A stretch of DNA of 37,515 nt from JAVVVD01 sp964642795 (GCA_964642795.1 CAZXRQ010000011.1:1-37515), one strand, 5' to 3'; numbered from the stretch's first letter, positions 7,627-16,226 are shown. The notes: a model not told the origin generated them from the sequence alone. Numbers and translations are program-made.

Positions 7627-8451
7627 TCAGAAGCTGTCATCCATAAAATCGTCGTCGTCCACAGCCTTTTTCTTGCGCTTGAACAGGCCAAGGAAGGAGC
7701 CGCGATCGTCGTCGTCATCATCGTCGAAATCGTCTTCATCGTCGTAGATATCCTCAACTACGGCCTTGCGCTCATGGCGCTGCTGCTTCGGCTGCGCGGG
7801 CTGTGCCTGCTGCTCCTCGGGCTGCTGCTGATACTGGATCGGCTGCGCGGGCTGCTGGTACTGCGCCTGCTGTGCGGCAGGCTGCTGGTACTGTGCCTGC
7901 TGTACGGGCTGCTGCGCCCTTGCGCCCAGATCGCGGCGGTTGGCCTTTATAAGCTGATCGTATTCCGCGATGAAGCGCTCGATGTCCACCAGCACCTCGT
8001 CGGCATATACCTTGGCATTTTCATACACGCAGTTAGCGTTATACTCCGCCTTGGCCGCAAGCAGCTGTGCGCGGCGCTGCGCCTCCTGATAGACCTCGTC
8101 CTGTGAGATGAGCCGCTCGTACTCCGCTTTGGCTTGAACCGATATCTGCTCTGCGTTAGCCTGCGCTTCGGACACTATTCTTGCGGCTTCCGCCTCGGCC
8201 TTCTGCACGGTCTCGCGCGCATACTCGTCGGCGTTGTCGGTAATATTACGGGTCTCGGCTATAACGCTGTTTGCTCGCCGGATATCCTCCGGGATGGTGA
8301 CCTTGAGATCGCCAAGCAGGTCGTATATCTCGTCCGCGTCGACTACGCGGCGATTGCCTCCGCCGATCTTGGGCTTAGGGCTGTCCTCCACGGCCTCCTC
8401 GATCTGCTCGAGTATGCCAAAGATCCTCATTTCCTGTACGTCTGCACTCAT
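7627..8451 (-). CDS. Coiled-coil protein with Q-rich, charge-blocked tail
   Basis: 274-residue protein of no assigned function, of the DivIVA/ATP-synthase-b-like coiled-coil type often found beside coaD in Clostridia. Residues about 65-170 form an alanine- and glutamate-rich coiled coil (ARETVQKAEAEAARIVSEA). A Q/P/A/Y-rich region with repeated AQYQQPA units follows (about 180-225), then an acidic run of Asp/Glu, a basic KRKKK patch and a final acidic DDDDFMDDSF. The tail is surely disordered. No membrane segment is seen. The start overlaps the coaD stop by four bases (ATGA). A scaffold or cell-envelope role is only a guess. Confidence 0.8.
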   Translation of the reverse strand: MSADVQEMRIFGILEQIEEAVEDSPKPKIGGGNRRVVDADEIYDLLGDLKVTIPEDIRRANSVIAETRNITDNADEYARETVQKAEAEAARIVSEAQANAEQISVQAKAEYERLISQDEVYQEAQRRAQLLAAKAEYNANCVYENAKVYADEVLVDIERFIAEYDQLIKANRRDLGARAQQPVQQAQYQQPAAQQAQYQQPAQPIQYQQQPEEQQAQPAQPKQQRHERKAVVEDIYDDEDDFDDDDDDDRGSFLGLFKRKKKAVDDDDFMDDSF

Positions 8452-8936
8452 CGCTGTATCAACCTTTCTGCGATTATTTGTTTTATTGAATCGGGCACCA
8501 GCCCGTCTATCGCTCCTCCGAATGAAGCTATCTCACGCACCGTACCGGAGCTTATGAACGCAAGCTGCGGATCCGCCGCGAGGTAGACCGTGCGCGCCAC
8601 CGGCATAAGCTGCTTGTTTACCGCGGCTATCTCGGATTCGTAGAAGTAATCCGCCGCGCTGCGCAGCCCGCGCACGATGTAGGTAGCGTTCACGCGGCGC
8701 ATGTACTCGACCAGCAGGCCGTCGAACGTATCCACCAGCGCATTGGTCAGGCCCTCTGCCGCCAGCACATTCTCTACCATGGCCCTGCGCTCGTCCAGCG
8801 TGAAGGCGTAGCTCTTGTTGCGATTTATCAGTACGCCCACGTATACCGTATCAAACAGCTCACACGCATGTTTCAGCACGTCAAGATGTCCAAGGGTAAA
8901 CGGGTCGAAGCTTCCGGGATAAACAGCGGTCTTCAT
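8448..8936 (-). CDS. coaD: Pantetheine-phosphate adenylyltransferase
   Basis: 162-residue CoaD, transferring AMP from ATP to 4'-phosphopantetheine to make dephospho-CoA, the penultimate CoA step. The start YPGSFDPFTLGHLDV carries the nucleotidyltransferase TxGH motif (His17), and ISSGTVREI matches the C-terminal ISST.VRE signature. Full length. The start overlaps the rsmD stop by four bases (ATGA), and its own stop overlaps the next gene in the same way, so three genes are translationally coupled. Confidence 0.97.
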   Translation of the reverse strand: MKTAVYPGSFDPFTLGHLDVLKHACELFDTVYVGVLINRNKSYAFTLDERRAMVENVLAAEGLTNALVDTFDGLLVEYMRRVNATYIVRGLRSAADYFYESEIAAVNKQLMPVARTVYLAADPQLAFISSGTVREIASFGGAIDGLVPDSIKQIIAERLIQR

Positions 8937-9490
8937 GCGCCTTGCTCCTCAATGATTATGCTTACACCCACGTCGCCGTAGGTCTTTGTGCTCTTTACCG
9001 CAGTCCCGCACGGAAAGCTCGGCGGCTTTGTGCGCGCATACTCGCATATAAGCATATAGCCGGGGTTGAGCGCGCCGTGCTCCAATAAGGAAGTTATTGC
9101 CAACTCTGTCAATCCGTATTCATACGGAGGATCCAAAAACACTATGTCGAAGCGTTTGCCCTCTCCCACAGCGCGCAGCACCGCCTCGCGGCAGTCGCAC
9201 TCGTAAACGCGGGAAAGCGGTTCATAGCCCAGGCGCGCTATGTTCTGCCGCACTACGGCGGCGGAACGGCCGGACTTATCGCAGAACGCCGCGCTGGCCG
9301 CACCGCGTGAAAGCGCCTCAAGGCCCATGGCGCCGCTGCCGGCAAACATATCCAGCACCGATTTCCCTTCGATGTCGAACTGTATCATGCCGAATATGGC
9401 CTCGCGCACCCTGTCAAGCGTAGGGCGGGTGTCTTGTCCTTTCGGCGCGTCTATGCGCAGGCCGCGCTTCTGTCCGGCGATTATGCGCAT
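8933..9490 (-). CDS. rsmD: 16S rRNA (guanine966-N2)-methyltransferase
   Basis: 185-residue RsmD, which methylates G966 of 16S rRNA in the small subunit. The SAM-binding motif LDMFAGSGAMGLEAL and catalytic DPPY are clear, and the N-terminal RIIAGQKRGLRI is typical. Two ATGs lie 6 bases apart: the first touches GGGAGG with no spacing, so the second, at 9490, is the better start. A separate promoter lies in the 67-base gap from the preceding gene. Confidence 0.95.
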   Translation of the reverse strand: MRIIAGQKRGLRIDAPKGQDTRPTLDRVREAIFGMIQFDIEGKSVLDMFAGSGAMGLEALSRGAASAAFCDKSGRSAAVVRQNIARLGYEPLSRVYECDCREAVLRAVGEGKRFDIVFLDPPYEYGLTELAITSLLEHGALNPGYMLICEYARTKPPSFPCGTAVKSTKTYGDVGVSIIIEEQGA

Positions 9491-9515
9491 ACGCATCCTC
9501 CCATTATCGCGTTAT

Positions 9516-9545
9516 ATTGTAGCATCACTCGAGGGCAAATAACAA
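9516..9545 (-). promoter_or_regulatory. Promoter for rsmD-coaD
   Basis: Minus strand: TTGTTA (9545-9540), 18-base spacer, TACAAT (9521-9516) preceded by TGC. Predicted start near 9509, leaving a leader of about 18 bases to rsmD. Confidence 0.5.
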
Positions 9546-9557
9546 GCCCGTGGGTGT

Positions 9558-10133
9558 TTATTTACAATAAATCCAATTTTTGCTTACAACATAATCCATG
9601 CGCACGTCCAGCTCTCCGCAGGGTACTTCTGGCAGTATCTGCTCATCGAAGGCTATCCCCACGAGTACCGCGCCCGTATTTTCAAGCAATCTGTCGTAAT
9701 AGCCCGCGCCATGGCCCATGCGTCGGCAGCGGCTGTCGAACGCCACACCGGGTATCACGGCAAAATCCACATCCGCCATGCGCACCTGCGTTGAGCGCGC
9801 GGGATCCGGCTCGCTTATGCCGAATTTACCGCACAAAAACGCGCTTTCGTCATACGGTACGAGCAGCTGCAGGCTGCCGTCCGCCATGCAGAGCGGGTAT
9901 GCCACGCGCTTGCCCGATGCGGCGGCGCACGCGGCTATGCCAAACGGGTCGCACTCGCGTGCAAGCGCGCGGTAGCACAGCACCAGCGACGCTGACGCAA
10001 ACTCCGGCAACCCTGTAACCTTTTTGCAGACGGCGGCGGACTGCCCAGCCATATCTTCAGCATCCAGCCCCCGCAGTATTCCGCGCATCCGCCGTCTGAG
10101 CAGGTTCTTTTGCTCTGTGAGCTGCGACGTCAT
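9558..10133 (-). CDS. 5-formyltetrahydrofolate cyclo-ligase
   Basis: 191-residue member of the 5-formyl-THF cyclo-ligase (MTHFS) family, which turns 5-formyl-THF back into 5,10-methenyl-THF using ATP. It starts MTSQLTEQKNLLRRRMRGIL, the usual basic N-terminal helix, and carries the C-terminal signature RRMGHGAGYYDRLL. The frame stays open to 10355, but the extension is low-complexity and lies over the amidohydrolase; the ATG at 10133 overlaps the amidohydrolase stop (ATGA) and gives family length. Confidence 0.93.
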   Translation of the reverse strand: MTSQLTEQKNLLRRRMRGILRGLDAEDMAGQSAAVCKKVTGLPEFASASLVLCYRALARECDPFGIAACAAASGKRVAYPLCMADGSLQLLVPYDESAFLCGKFGISEPDPARSTQVRMADVDFAVIPGVAFDSRCRRMGHGAGYYDRLLENTGAVLVGIAFDEQILPEVPCGELDVRMDYVVSKNWIYCK

Positions 10134-11302
10134 CTGCCCAGCTCGTCGTGTACCACGGCCCCGTCTATCAGCGTAAGCACGCAGCGGGTGCGGCAGTCCA
10201 GCGGATCTCCGGCAAACACTGCTATATCCGCATCCTTGCCCGCCTCCAGGCTGCCAATGCGATCCGCCATGCCGATTATTTTTGCGGCGTTTATGGTTAT
10301 GCAGCGAAGGGCGGCTTCCGTACTCAGCCCCTCGCGCACGGCTAACGCGGCGCATACGGGCAGGTATTGCTGCGGTATCACTGGATGATCCGTCATCATC
10401 GCAAACTCTATGCCCGCATCATCGAGTATCCTCGGCGCGGCAAAGGAAAGGTTTTTAAGCTCTATCTTGCTGCGTTCCGAAAGCAGCGGCCCTACAATTA
10501 TCCCCTCGCAGCCGTTTTTCAGCGCGGCCTTCAGGTGATCGCATATGAGATAGCCCTCGGTGCAGTGATCCAGCGTATAGCGGATGCCAAACTCCTCGGC
10601 GACACGTATGGCCGTAAGTATATCGTCGGCGCGGTGGCAGTGTATCTTCAGCGGCAGCTCGCGCCGCACCACTGGCAGCAGCGCTTCCTTGCCCAAATCC
10701 CGATCCGGCAGCTTTTCCGCGTCGCCGTTTGCGCGCCGCAGCTTATCATCGTATTCCTGCGCGCCCGACAATGCCTTCCTTAACAGCGCGGCAGTAGCCA
10801 TACGGGTCTGCGGCATCTTTTTCCCCGGGCCGTACACCCGCTTGGGATTCTCTCCAAAGGCCGCCTTCATAGCAGCCGGGTTTGCTATCGTCATTCCCTC
10901 CATACCGTCGCCCGCAGTCTTCATCGTAACGAACTGGCCGCCCACCACGTTTGCGCTGCCCGGTCCCGTCATGCAGCAGGTCACGCCCGCCGCTGCGGAT
11001 TCCGTAAAGCAGCGGTCAAACGGATTAATTGCGTCTATCGCCCTGAGCTCCGGCGTAAGCGGGTCGGTACACTCGTTTACATCGTCTCCCTCGATCATCA
11101 CGCCGTCCTCAAGTATGCCTATATGACAGTGCGCGTCGATCACGCCCGGCATTACCGTACAGCCGCTGACGTCGCGCACCTCAGCACCCGCGGTATCCAG
11201 CCTTTCGCCTGCTGCGACGATTTTTCCGCCCTCTACCGCTACGTCGCCTGTAAAGCGCGCGCCGGTCATGGTTATCACATTGCCGTTTTTGAGTATTAGC
11301 AT
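10130..11302 (-). CDS. Amidohydrolase family protein
   Basis: 390-residue metal-dependent amidohydrolase of the imidazolonepropionase-like group. Metal ligands seen: the HxH pair DAHCH (H58, H60), KIHCHRADD, LDHCTEG and a late MMTDHP aspartate. The composite beta-sandwich is formed by the N-terminal (MLILKNGNVITMTG) and C-terminal (LEAGKDADIAVFAGDPLD) strands. Full length with an intact metal site, so probably active; the substrate cannot be told. Start at 11302 follows GGGAGGATG. It is coupled by ATGA to the folate gene. Confidence 0.9.
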   Translation of the reverse strand: MLILKNGNVITMTGARFTGDVAVEGGKIVAAGERLDTAGAEVRDVSGCTVMPGVIDAHCHIGILEDGVMIEGDDVNECTDPLTPELRAIDAINPFDRCFTESAAAGVTCCMTGPGSANVVGGQFVTMKTAGDGMEGMTIANPAAMKAAFGENPKRVYGPGKKMPQTRMATAALLRKALSGAQEYDDKLRRANGDAEKLPDRDLGKEALLPVVRRELPLKIHCHRADDILTAIRVAEEFGIRYTLDHCTEGYLICDHLKAALKNGCEGIIVGPLLSERSKIELKNLSFAAPRILDDAGIEFAMMTDHPVIPQQYLPVCAALAVREGLSTEAALRCITINAAKIIGMADRIGSLEAGKDADIAVFAGDPLDCRTRCVLTLIDGAVVHDELGR

Positions 11303-11326
11303 GTATTCATCCTCCCAACGTGGTTT

Positions 11327-12181
11327 TTATAACAGATTCATGTTATCCAGCGTATCGCTTACCGCGCTTACTACGTCGCGGGTGATCAGCATACGCTCTC
11401 TCAATAGCCGCATCGCAGTATCGGCGCTTGCGCCCAGCAGGTATGAGCCGCAGCACGCCGCGTCAAACGGCGAAAGCCCCTGCCCCAGCAGCGCCAGCAC
11501 TATGCCTGTAAGCACATCTCCGCTGCCGCCCTTTGCAAGGCCCGCGTTGCCGGAAGCGTTTTTCATCGTGCGCCCGTCCGGAGCGGCGATTATACTCTCT
11601 GCGCCTTTGAGCAGCACGGTACAGCTATGCTGCTGCGCATACGTTCCGGCGCAGTCCTCCATATCCGACAGTATAGCCGAAACGCTTTTTCCGGTCAGTC
11701 TTCCCATCTCGCCGGGGTGCGGCGTAAGCACTACATTCCCGTTGAGCGGCGGCTTCTCCAGCCGCGCCAGCATGTTCAATCCGTCCGCGTCTATCACGGC
11801 GGGCAGTCCGCTCTCCAGCACGGCACGGATCGCCGCCTCGCCGCCCGTCGTTTTTCCCATGCCGGGGCCTGCTCCTGCGCAGGTGCAAACGGCGAGCAAA
11901 TCATCAAGCTCGGGCTCGGAATATGAGTTCCAGTCCGCGCCGTCAAACGGCACGGTCATGGCTTCCGGAAGGGCATACATCGCGCCGCATATGGTGGACG
12001 GGCAGTATAGCTTGAGCGTGCCTATCCCGGCCCGAAGCGCCGCCGCGGCCGCCATAAGCGCCGCGCCGGAAAAGCCCGTGCTGCCCGCAAGCAGCAGCCC
12101 TTTACCGTTATCCCCCTTATTGGAATCCCGCCTGCGCTCGCCTATCGCGGCCTTTACGTATTCTTCGGTTACAGTAAGCAT
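11327..12181 (-). CDS. nnrD: ADP-dependent NAD(P)H-hydrate dehydratase
   Basis: 284-residue ribokinase-fold enzyme repairing hydrated NAD(P)H. Motifs DADGLN, LTPHPGEMGRL and AKGGSGDVLTGI are those of the NnrD/CARKD family. Only the dehydratase half is present: the NnrE epimerase domain fused to it in many bacteria is missing and not found in this window. The ribosome binding site GGAGGAAT lies in the last codons of recX, with 5 bases between the genes. Confidence 0.92.
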   Translation of the reverse strand: MLTVTEEYVKAAIGERRRDSNKGDNGKGLLLAGSTGFSGAALMAAAAALRAGIGTLKLYCPSTICGAMYALPEAMTVPFDGADWNSYSEPELDDLLAVCTCAGAGPGMGKTTGGEAAIRAVLESGLPAVIDADGLNMLARLEKPPLNGNVVLTPHPGEMGRLTGKSVSAILSDMEDCAGTYAQQHSCTVLLKGAESIIAAPDGRTMKNASGNAGLAKGGSGDVLTGIVLALLGQGLSPFDAACCGSYLLGASADTAMRLLRERMLITRDVVSAVSDTLDNMNLL

Positions 12182-12186
12182 CGAAG

Positions 12187-12696
12187 CTATTCCTCCGCCT
12201 CGTCGCCCGCGTCGGACATATCCACCTCGACCTCCGTATCCATCACCTTCAGCAATGCCGACCTGATAACATCGTAGTCGTAGCCCCTGCCCACAAGGCG
12301 CTGTGCAGTGCGGCGCGCGCGCTCATCCTCCGGCAGTGCCGCGAACTGGCGGCAGAACCTTTTCGCCACCTGTACGGCGTTATCCGCCTCCATCGCATCC
12401 GTAACGGCAGCAAGCGCGCCGTCAATAACATCCGGCGGCAGCTTATGGCCGTACAGCTGCTGGCTCAGCTTGCGGCGGCTCACAGGCTTTGTGGCAAGCC
12501 GGCTCGCAACGAAATCCGCGGCGTACTTTTCGTCGTTAAGGTAGTTCAGCTCCTTGAGCCGCTCTATCACCTGATACACCTCGTATTCGCCGTATTCCTT
12601 GGAATCGAGGTACAGCTCCATCTCGCGCACGGTGCGCGCCCTGCCGGAAAGATATCCGAACGCCGCGTCTATCGGCGATGTGCCCTTCTTTGCCAT
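12187..12696 (-). CDS. recX: Regulatory protein RecX
   Basis: 169-residue RecX, a modulator that caps or destabilises RecA filaments. It has the all-helical repeats of the family, with YLSGRARTVREMELYL, LNYLNDEKYAADFVASR and the third-repeat RRTAQRLVGRGYDYDVIRSAL, and an acidic tail. The start at 12696 follows the excellent site AAGGAGGAAAAGG; the longer frame to 12936 is a shadow over the small Cys-rich gene. The RBS contains the stop codon of the preceding gene (TAAGGAGG). recA is not in this window. Confidence 0.9.
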   Translation of the reverse strand: MAKKGTSPIDAAFGYLSGRARTVREMELYLDSKEYGEYEVYQVIERLKELNYLNDEKYAADFVASRLATKPVSRRKLSQQLYGHKLPPDVIDGALAAVTDAMEADNAVQVAKRFCRQFAALPEDERARRTAQRLVGRGYDYDVIRSALLKVMDTEVEVDMSDAGDEAEE

Positions 12697-12707
12697 CCTT
12701 TTCCTCC

Positions 12708-12941
12708 TTACAGCCTGCTGCGCCAATCGCAGGACGTATCCTCCGCATCTGCCTGACGCTCCTCCTCCGGCGCATCCGCGGAAAAGCGCAGGCGTTTCAA
12801 CTCCTCCACGTCCAACGGCCCCTGCGCGCTGCCCATGCAATCGCGGCAGACGTTGAAACAGTTGGGGCACTTGCAGCCGCTCATAAGCCCCTTTTCGCTC
12901 TGTATCATATATGTTCCGCACACGCGGCAGCTGCATCTCAT
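12708..12941 (-). CDS. Small Cys-rich (zinc-ribbon-like) protein
   Basis: 77-residue protein not assigned to a named family. Eight cysteines lie in the first 35 residues (C3, C5, C8, then C23, C25, C28, C32, C35: GCKCPNCFNVCRDC), enough for two metal sites; the C-terminal half is charged and probably disordered. Its reality is supported by context: the start overlaps the upstream stop (ATGA) after CGGAGGT, and its stop leads into the recX ribosome binding site. A metal-binding or nucleic-acid-binding role is inference. Confidence 0.75.
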   Translation of the reverse strand: MRCSCRVCGTYMIQSEKGLMSGCKCPNCFNVCRDCMGSAQGPLDVEELKRLRFSADAPEEERQADAEDTSCDWRSRL

Positions 12942-13663
12942 GGCGTTACCTCCGTTTGTATAAAGCAGTCCAGCGGGCCGTTTTCGGCAATGTAGCTTTT
13001 CAGCAGGCTTATGCTGATATATATTTCCGGCATACCCGCGTCGTATGTGGCTATCTCGTACAGCCTGTACACCAGCACTATATAGCCGCCGGTAAAGTAA
13101 AAACCCTGTTCGTCGCTTATCGGAAGCACGTCGCCCAGCAGCGTATAGCCGCTGGCCGTCGCCTGCTCCTGCACCATGTAGGCAAGCGCCGCGCGCCAGC
13201 TGGCGGAATCGTCAAAGCAGTCGTTTATATACATAGAGTCGCCCGTTGCGGCATAGAAGTTTAGCGGAACCAGCGCCAGCAGCTGATCCGTGTTGAAGTC
13301 GTTTATATACATCAGCACCGAGAATATGCCGTCGCCGTTATACTCTATGCGGTAGGATGTAAACACCGGCGCGTTGAGCGTCTTTGCGCAGACGGCCACC
13401 GCATCGTATATGCCGGCGTTTATCACATCCGCCGCGCCGCCCGAAACCACCCGCGGGTATACGACGTAGCCGTCTCCCAGCGCGCGCACGTCGCGCGTTA
13501 TGCTAAGCGGCGCGCCGCCTGTCTCCGCAGTTTGCGCGGGCGTGGGCTCCGGACTGGCCGCGGGCTGCACTATGGCAGGGCCGCCGTCCTCAGGAGCTAT
13601 CGCGCAGCCGCAAACGCACGCGCACAGCAGCACGCACAGCAGCGCCCACAACAGCTTTTTCAC
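12938..13663 (-). CDS. Lipoprotein, DUF3298/RsiV-like
   Basis: 241-residue predicted lipoprotein. A hydrophobic signal segment (MKKLLWALLCVLLCACVCGC) ends in a lipobox-like VCGC, followed by a Pro/Thr/Glu-rich linker (to about residue 50). The globular part has the beta-rich look of DUF4163/DUF3298 domains (SYRIEYNGDGIFSVLMYIN...), as in RsiV and PdaC, including GGYIVLVYRLYEIATY. The start is the GTG at 13663, 8 bases after GGAGG; a GTG nine bases upstream touches that site. The family call is from pattern only. It lies between thiI and the Cys-rich gene, coupled to the latter. Confidence 0.75.
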   Translation of the reverse strand: MKKLLWALLCVLLCACVCGCAIAPEDGGPAIVQPAASPEPTPAQTAETGGAPLSITRDVRALGDGYVVYPRVVSGGAADVINAGIYDAVAVCAKTLNAPVFTSYRIEYNGDGIFSVLMYINDFNTDQLLALVPLNFYAATGDSMYINDCFDDSASWRAALAYMVQEQATASGYTLLGDVLPISDEQGFYFTGGYIVLVYRLYEIATYDAGMPEIYISISLLKSYIAENGPLDCFIQTEVTP

Positions 13664-13680
13664 CCGCCTCACCTCCGCTT

Positions 13681-14847
13681 TCAGCCTATCTCCAATACCT
13701 CGGCGTTTTGTATCGCCGTATCCATCATGCTGGAAAATTCCACCAGCGCCTCGCTTTCGCGCAGCTTTGCAACGTCCGGCTTGGTCACCGGATGCTGCGG
13801 TACGAATACGGTGCAGCAGTCCTCATACGGCAGTATGCTGGTATCGAACGTGCCTATGCGCTTGGCCACCGCCACGATATCGTCCTTGTCAAAGCCGATC
13901 AACGGCCTAAATACCGGCATACTCACAGCGTCGTCCGTGACACACAGGCTTTCCAAGGTCTGGCTTGCCACCTGTCCCAGCGCCTCGCCGGTTATAAGCG
14001 CGCGCGCGCCGTCGGCGACCGCAATGCGCTCGGCTATCTCCATCATAAGGCGGCGCATCAGCACCGTAGTCTCCTTCTCCGGGCATTTTTCGTATATGGT
14101 AAGCTGTATATCCGTAAACGGCACCAAATGCAGCCGTATTTGGCCCGCGTACAGCGCCACAAGGCGGGTAAGCTCTATCACCTTATCCTTTGCGCGCTCG
14201 CTGGTATACGGGTAGCTGAAAAAGTGCACCGCGGACAGCACAAGTCCGCGCCGCGCCATCATATAGCCCGCGACCGGGCTGTCTATGCCGCCGGATATCA
14301 GCAGCGCCGCCCTGCCCGACGTACCCGTAGGCATACCGCCCGCGCCCATTATCTCATCGGTATATATGAACGCCTGCTCGCGTATCTCTACGCATACCTT
14401 TATGGCCGGAGCGTGTACGTCTACGCTCAGGCAGTCGAACCGCTCAAGCAGATAGTGCCCCAGCTCATGGTTTATATCGTCTGAGCGCATGGGGAAAGCC
14501 TTGTCGCTGCGCCGCGAAAACACCTTGAACGTGCGCCCTCCGCCATCCTCCAGCGTGCGCTGCATAAGCTGCGAGGCCGCGCAGCATATGGTTTCCCAAT
14601 CCTTGTCCACCGCAAGCGCGGGACTGATCGAATGTATGCCGAATACATGGCGCAGCGCATCCACGGCGTCATCGCGCCGGTCTGCGCTTACGCCATATAC
14701 GAATATGCGCCCCTGCTGTCGCTGCACGTTTGCGTCCATGCCCGCAAGGGCGCGCTGTATCCCGTCGAGCAGCTTCCGCTCGAAAAACGGGCGGTTCAAG
14801 CCCTTTAGGTGTATCTCACCGTATCTTATCAGCAGTACCTGTTCCAT
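13681..14847 (-). CDS. thiI: tRNA 4-thiouridine synthase ThiI
   Basis: 388-residue ThiI, transferring sulfur to U8 of tRNA and, in many bacteria, to the thiazole carrier ThiS. The N-terminal NFLD/THUMP part starts LIRYGEIHLKG, and the PP-loop pyrophosphatase motif LISGGIDSPVAGYMM is intact. No C-terminal rhodanese domain, as is usual in Firmicutes, where a neighbouring cysteine desulfurase supplies sulfur directly; that gene lies immediately upstream. Start at 14847 follows GGAGGG. The stop is 17 bases before the lipoprotein start. Confidence 0.96.
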   Translation of the reverse strand: MEQVLLIRYGEIHLKGLNRPFFERKLLDGIQRALAGMDANVQRQQGRIFVYGVSADRRDDAVDALRHVFGIHSISPALAVDKDWETICCAASQLMQRTLEDGGGRTFKVFSRRSDKAFPMRSDDINHELGHYLLERFDCLSVDVHAPAIKVCVEIREQAFIYTDEIMGAGGMPTGTSGRAALLISGGIDSPVAGYMMARRGLVLSAVHFFSYPYTSERAKDKVIELTRLVALYAGQIRLHLVPFTDIQLTIYEKCPEKETTVLMRRLMMEIAERIAVADGARALITGEALGQVASQTLESLCVTDDAVSMPVFRPLIGFDKDDIVAVAKRIGTFDTSILPYEDCCTVFVPQHPVTKPDVAKLRESEALVEFSSMMDTAIQNAEVLEIG

Positions 14848-14886
14848 TAGCCCTCCGAATTATTGTTTTCTTCTGTGTTTTATATA

Positions 14887-16023
14887 TCATCTGCGTTTGA
14901 ACCTGCGCAAAAACCGCAGCTGTTCCTCTATGGCGGCGCTGGCCTGGTCCATCTCGTCAAGCGTGTTGAACGGGCAGAGGCTCATGCGTATCGCGCCCTC
15001 CTGCCGTTCCCCGGTTATGCCCATTGCGGTAAGTATGCGGTTTTTGCCCGCCCTGCGCGCGGAGCACGCGGAGCCGGTGGAAACGTATATGCCCTTTTCC
15101 TCCAGCGCGTGCAGCAGCACCTCGCCCCGCACCCCGAGAAATGAAAGGTTGAGTATGTGCGGCGCGCCCTCGTCGATATCCGGGCCGTTGAGCACCACAT
15201 CCGGCAGGCTGGTTAGATTTCCGTACAGCCTGCGCTTGCACTCGCGCATATTGAGTATGTACTCGGGGCGTCTGCTCATATACTCGGATACGGCGGCGTC
15301 CATGCCCATTATACCCGGCGTGTTCAGCGTGCCGCTCCTAAGGCCGTTCTCCTGCCCGCCGCCGGACTGGCCACCCATAAACTTAACACCCTTTTTAACG
15401 TACAGCGCCCCTATGCCCTTGGGGGCATGGAACTTATGCCCGCTTATGGAATACAGCTCGCAGTCCGCTGCGCGAAACGGCTGCTTGATAAACGCCTGCA
15501 CGCCGTCCACATGCAGATAAGCGTCCGGTGCGCGGGACTTTATCAGCGAATGTATCGCCGCTGTATCGTTTACCGAGCCGACCTCGTTGTTTACATGCAT
15601 TATGCTTACAAGCTGCGTGCTCCCGTTCAGCAGACCCGCAAGCGCGGCCATGTCCACGCGGCCGTCCGCCGTTACCGGCGCTGCCTCCACGTCATAGCCC
15701 TTCAGCGTTTTCGCGGTCTCAAAGACCGACGGATGCTCCGTAGCGCCTACTATCACGCGGCCTTTATTGCGAAAGCCGCGCAGCGTGCCGGATATGGCGG
15801 CATTGTTGCTTTCCGTTCCGCCGGAGGTGAATATAAGCTCGTCCCTGTGCGCGCCTATCACGCCCGCTATGCGTTCGCGTGCGGCGTTGACCTCCCGCTC
15901 CGCCGCTACCGCCGGGGAATATGCGCCGGCCGGGTTGAAATAAAGCTGCCTCATATATTTTTCAGCCGCCTGCGCCGCCGAATCCAGCGTGCGCGTTGTG
16001 GCGCTGTTGTCAAGATAGATCAC
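14887..16023 (-). CDS. Cysteine desulfurase (NifS/IscS family)
   Basis: 378-residue class V aminotransferase-fold PLP enzyme that removes sulfur from cysteine as a persulfide. Seen: VIYLDNSATT at the N-terminus, TSGGTESNN, the PLP lysine in ISGHKFHAPKG and the catalytic loop cysteine in STGSACSARR. Paired with thiI, so likely the sulfur donor for s4U. The GTG at 16023 is chosen because GGAGAG lies 8 bases before it; the frame opens at a TTG at 16044 whose first codons contain that site. First gene of the long operon. Confidence 0.95.
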   Translation of the reverse strand: MIYLDNSATTRTLDSAAQAAEKYMRQLYFNPAGAYSPAVAAEREVNAARERIAGVIGAHRDELIFTSGGTESNNAAISGTLRGFRNKGRVIVGATEHPSVFETAKTLKGYDVEAAPVTADGRVDMAALAGLLNGSTQLVSIMHVNNEVGSVNDTAAIHSLIKSRAPDAYLHVDGVQAFIKQPFRAADCELYSISGHKFHAPKGIGALYVKKGVKFMGGQSGGGQENGLRSGTLNTPGIMGMDAAVSEYMSRRPEYILNMRECKRRLYGNLTSLPDVVLNGPDIDEGAPHILNLSFLGVRGEVLLHALEEKGIYVSTGSACSARRAGKNRILTAMGITGERQEGAIRMSLCPFNTLDEMDQASAAIEEQLRFLRRFKRR

Positions 16024-16111
16024 TTTTGTTTCTCTCCATATCAATGTATTTTACAGGGCGATCCCCCCGTGGTACATATATATGCTTTGTACTCCGCGTT
16101 CGCCAACGCGC

Positions 16112-16120
16112 ATTATAACA
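16112..16120 (-). promoter_or_regulatory. Extended -10 promoter of the iscS-thiI operon
   Basis: Minus strand TGTTATAAT (16120-16112), a consensus extended -10; no good -35 is seen. The predicted leader, about 80 bases, begins near a CGCGTT/AACGCG hairpin (16095-16110). Confidence 0.5.
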
Positions 16121-16172
16121 TATAATACCACGTCCGGACGGATTTTTACATCCCCTACGCTTCCCTCCCTGA

Positions 16173-16201
16173 TTGCGCAATCCGTCAAAATAATATAGAA
16201 T
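16173..16201 (+). promoter_or_regulatory. Promoter of clpC
   Basis: TTGCGC (16173-16178), 17-base spacer, TAGAAT (16196-16201). Predicted start near 16208, about 19 bases before the clpC ATG. No heptad repeat of the CtsR operator type is visible around it. Confidence 0.5.
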
Positions 16202-16226
16202 AATGGGGTCAGAGGTGGACTGCATT

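Noticed and set aside
10134..10355. N-terminal extension of the 5-formyl-THF cyclo-ligase
   Set aside because: Low-complexity, overlaps the amidohydrolase, and the ATG at 10133 gives the family length with an ATGA overlap.
16141..16226. CtsR operator upstream of clpC
   Set aside because: A lone GTCAAAA is present but not the tandem heptad arrangement.
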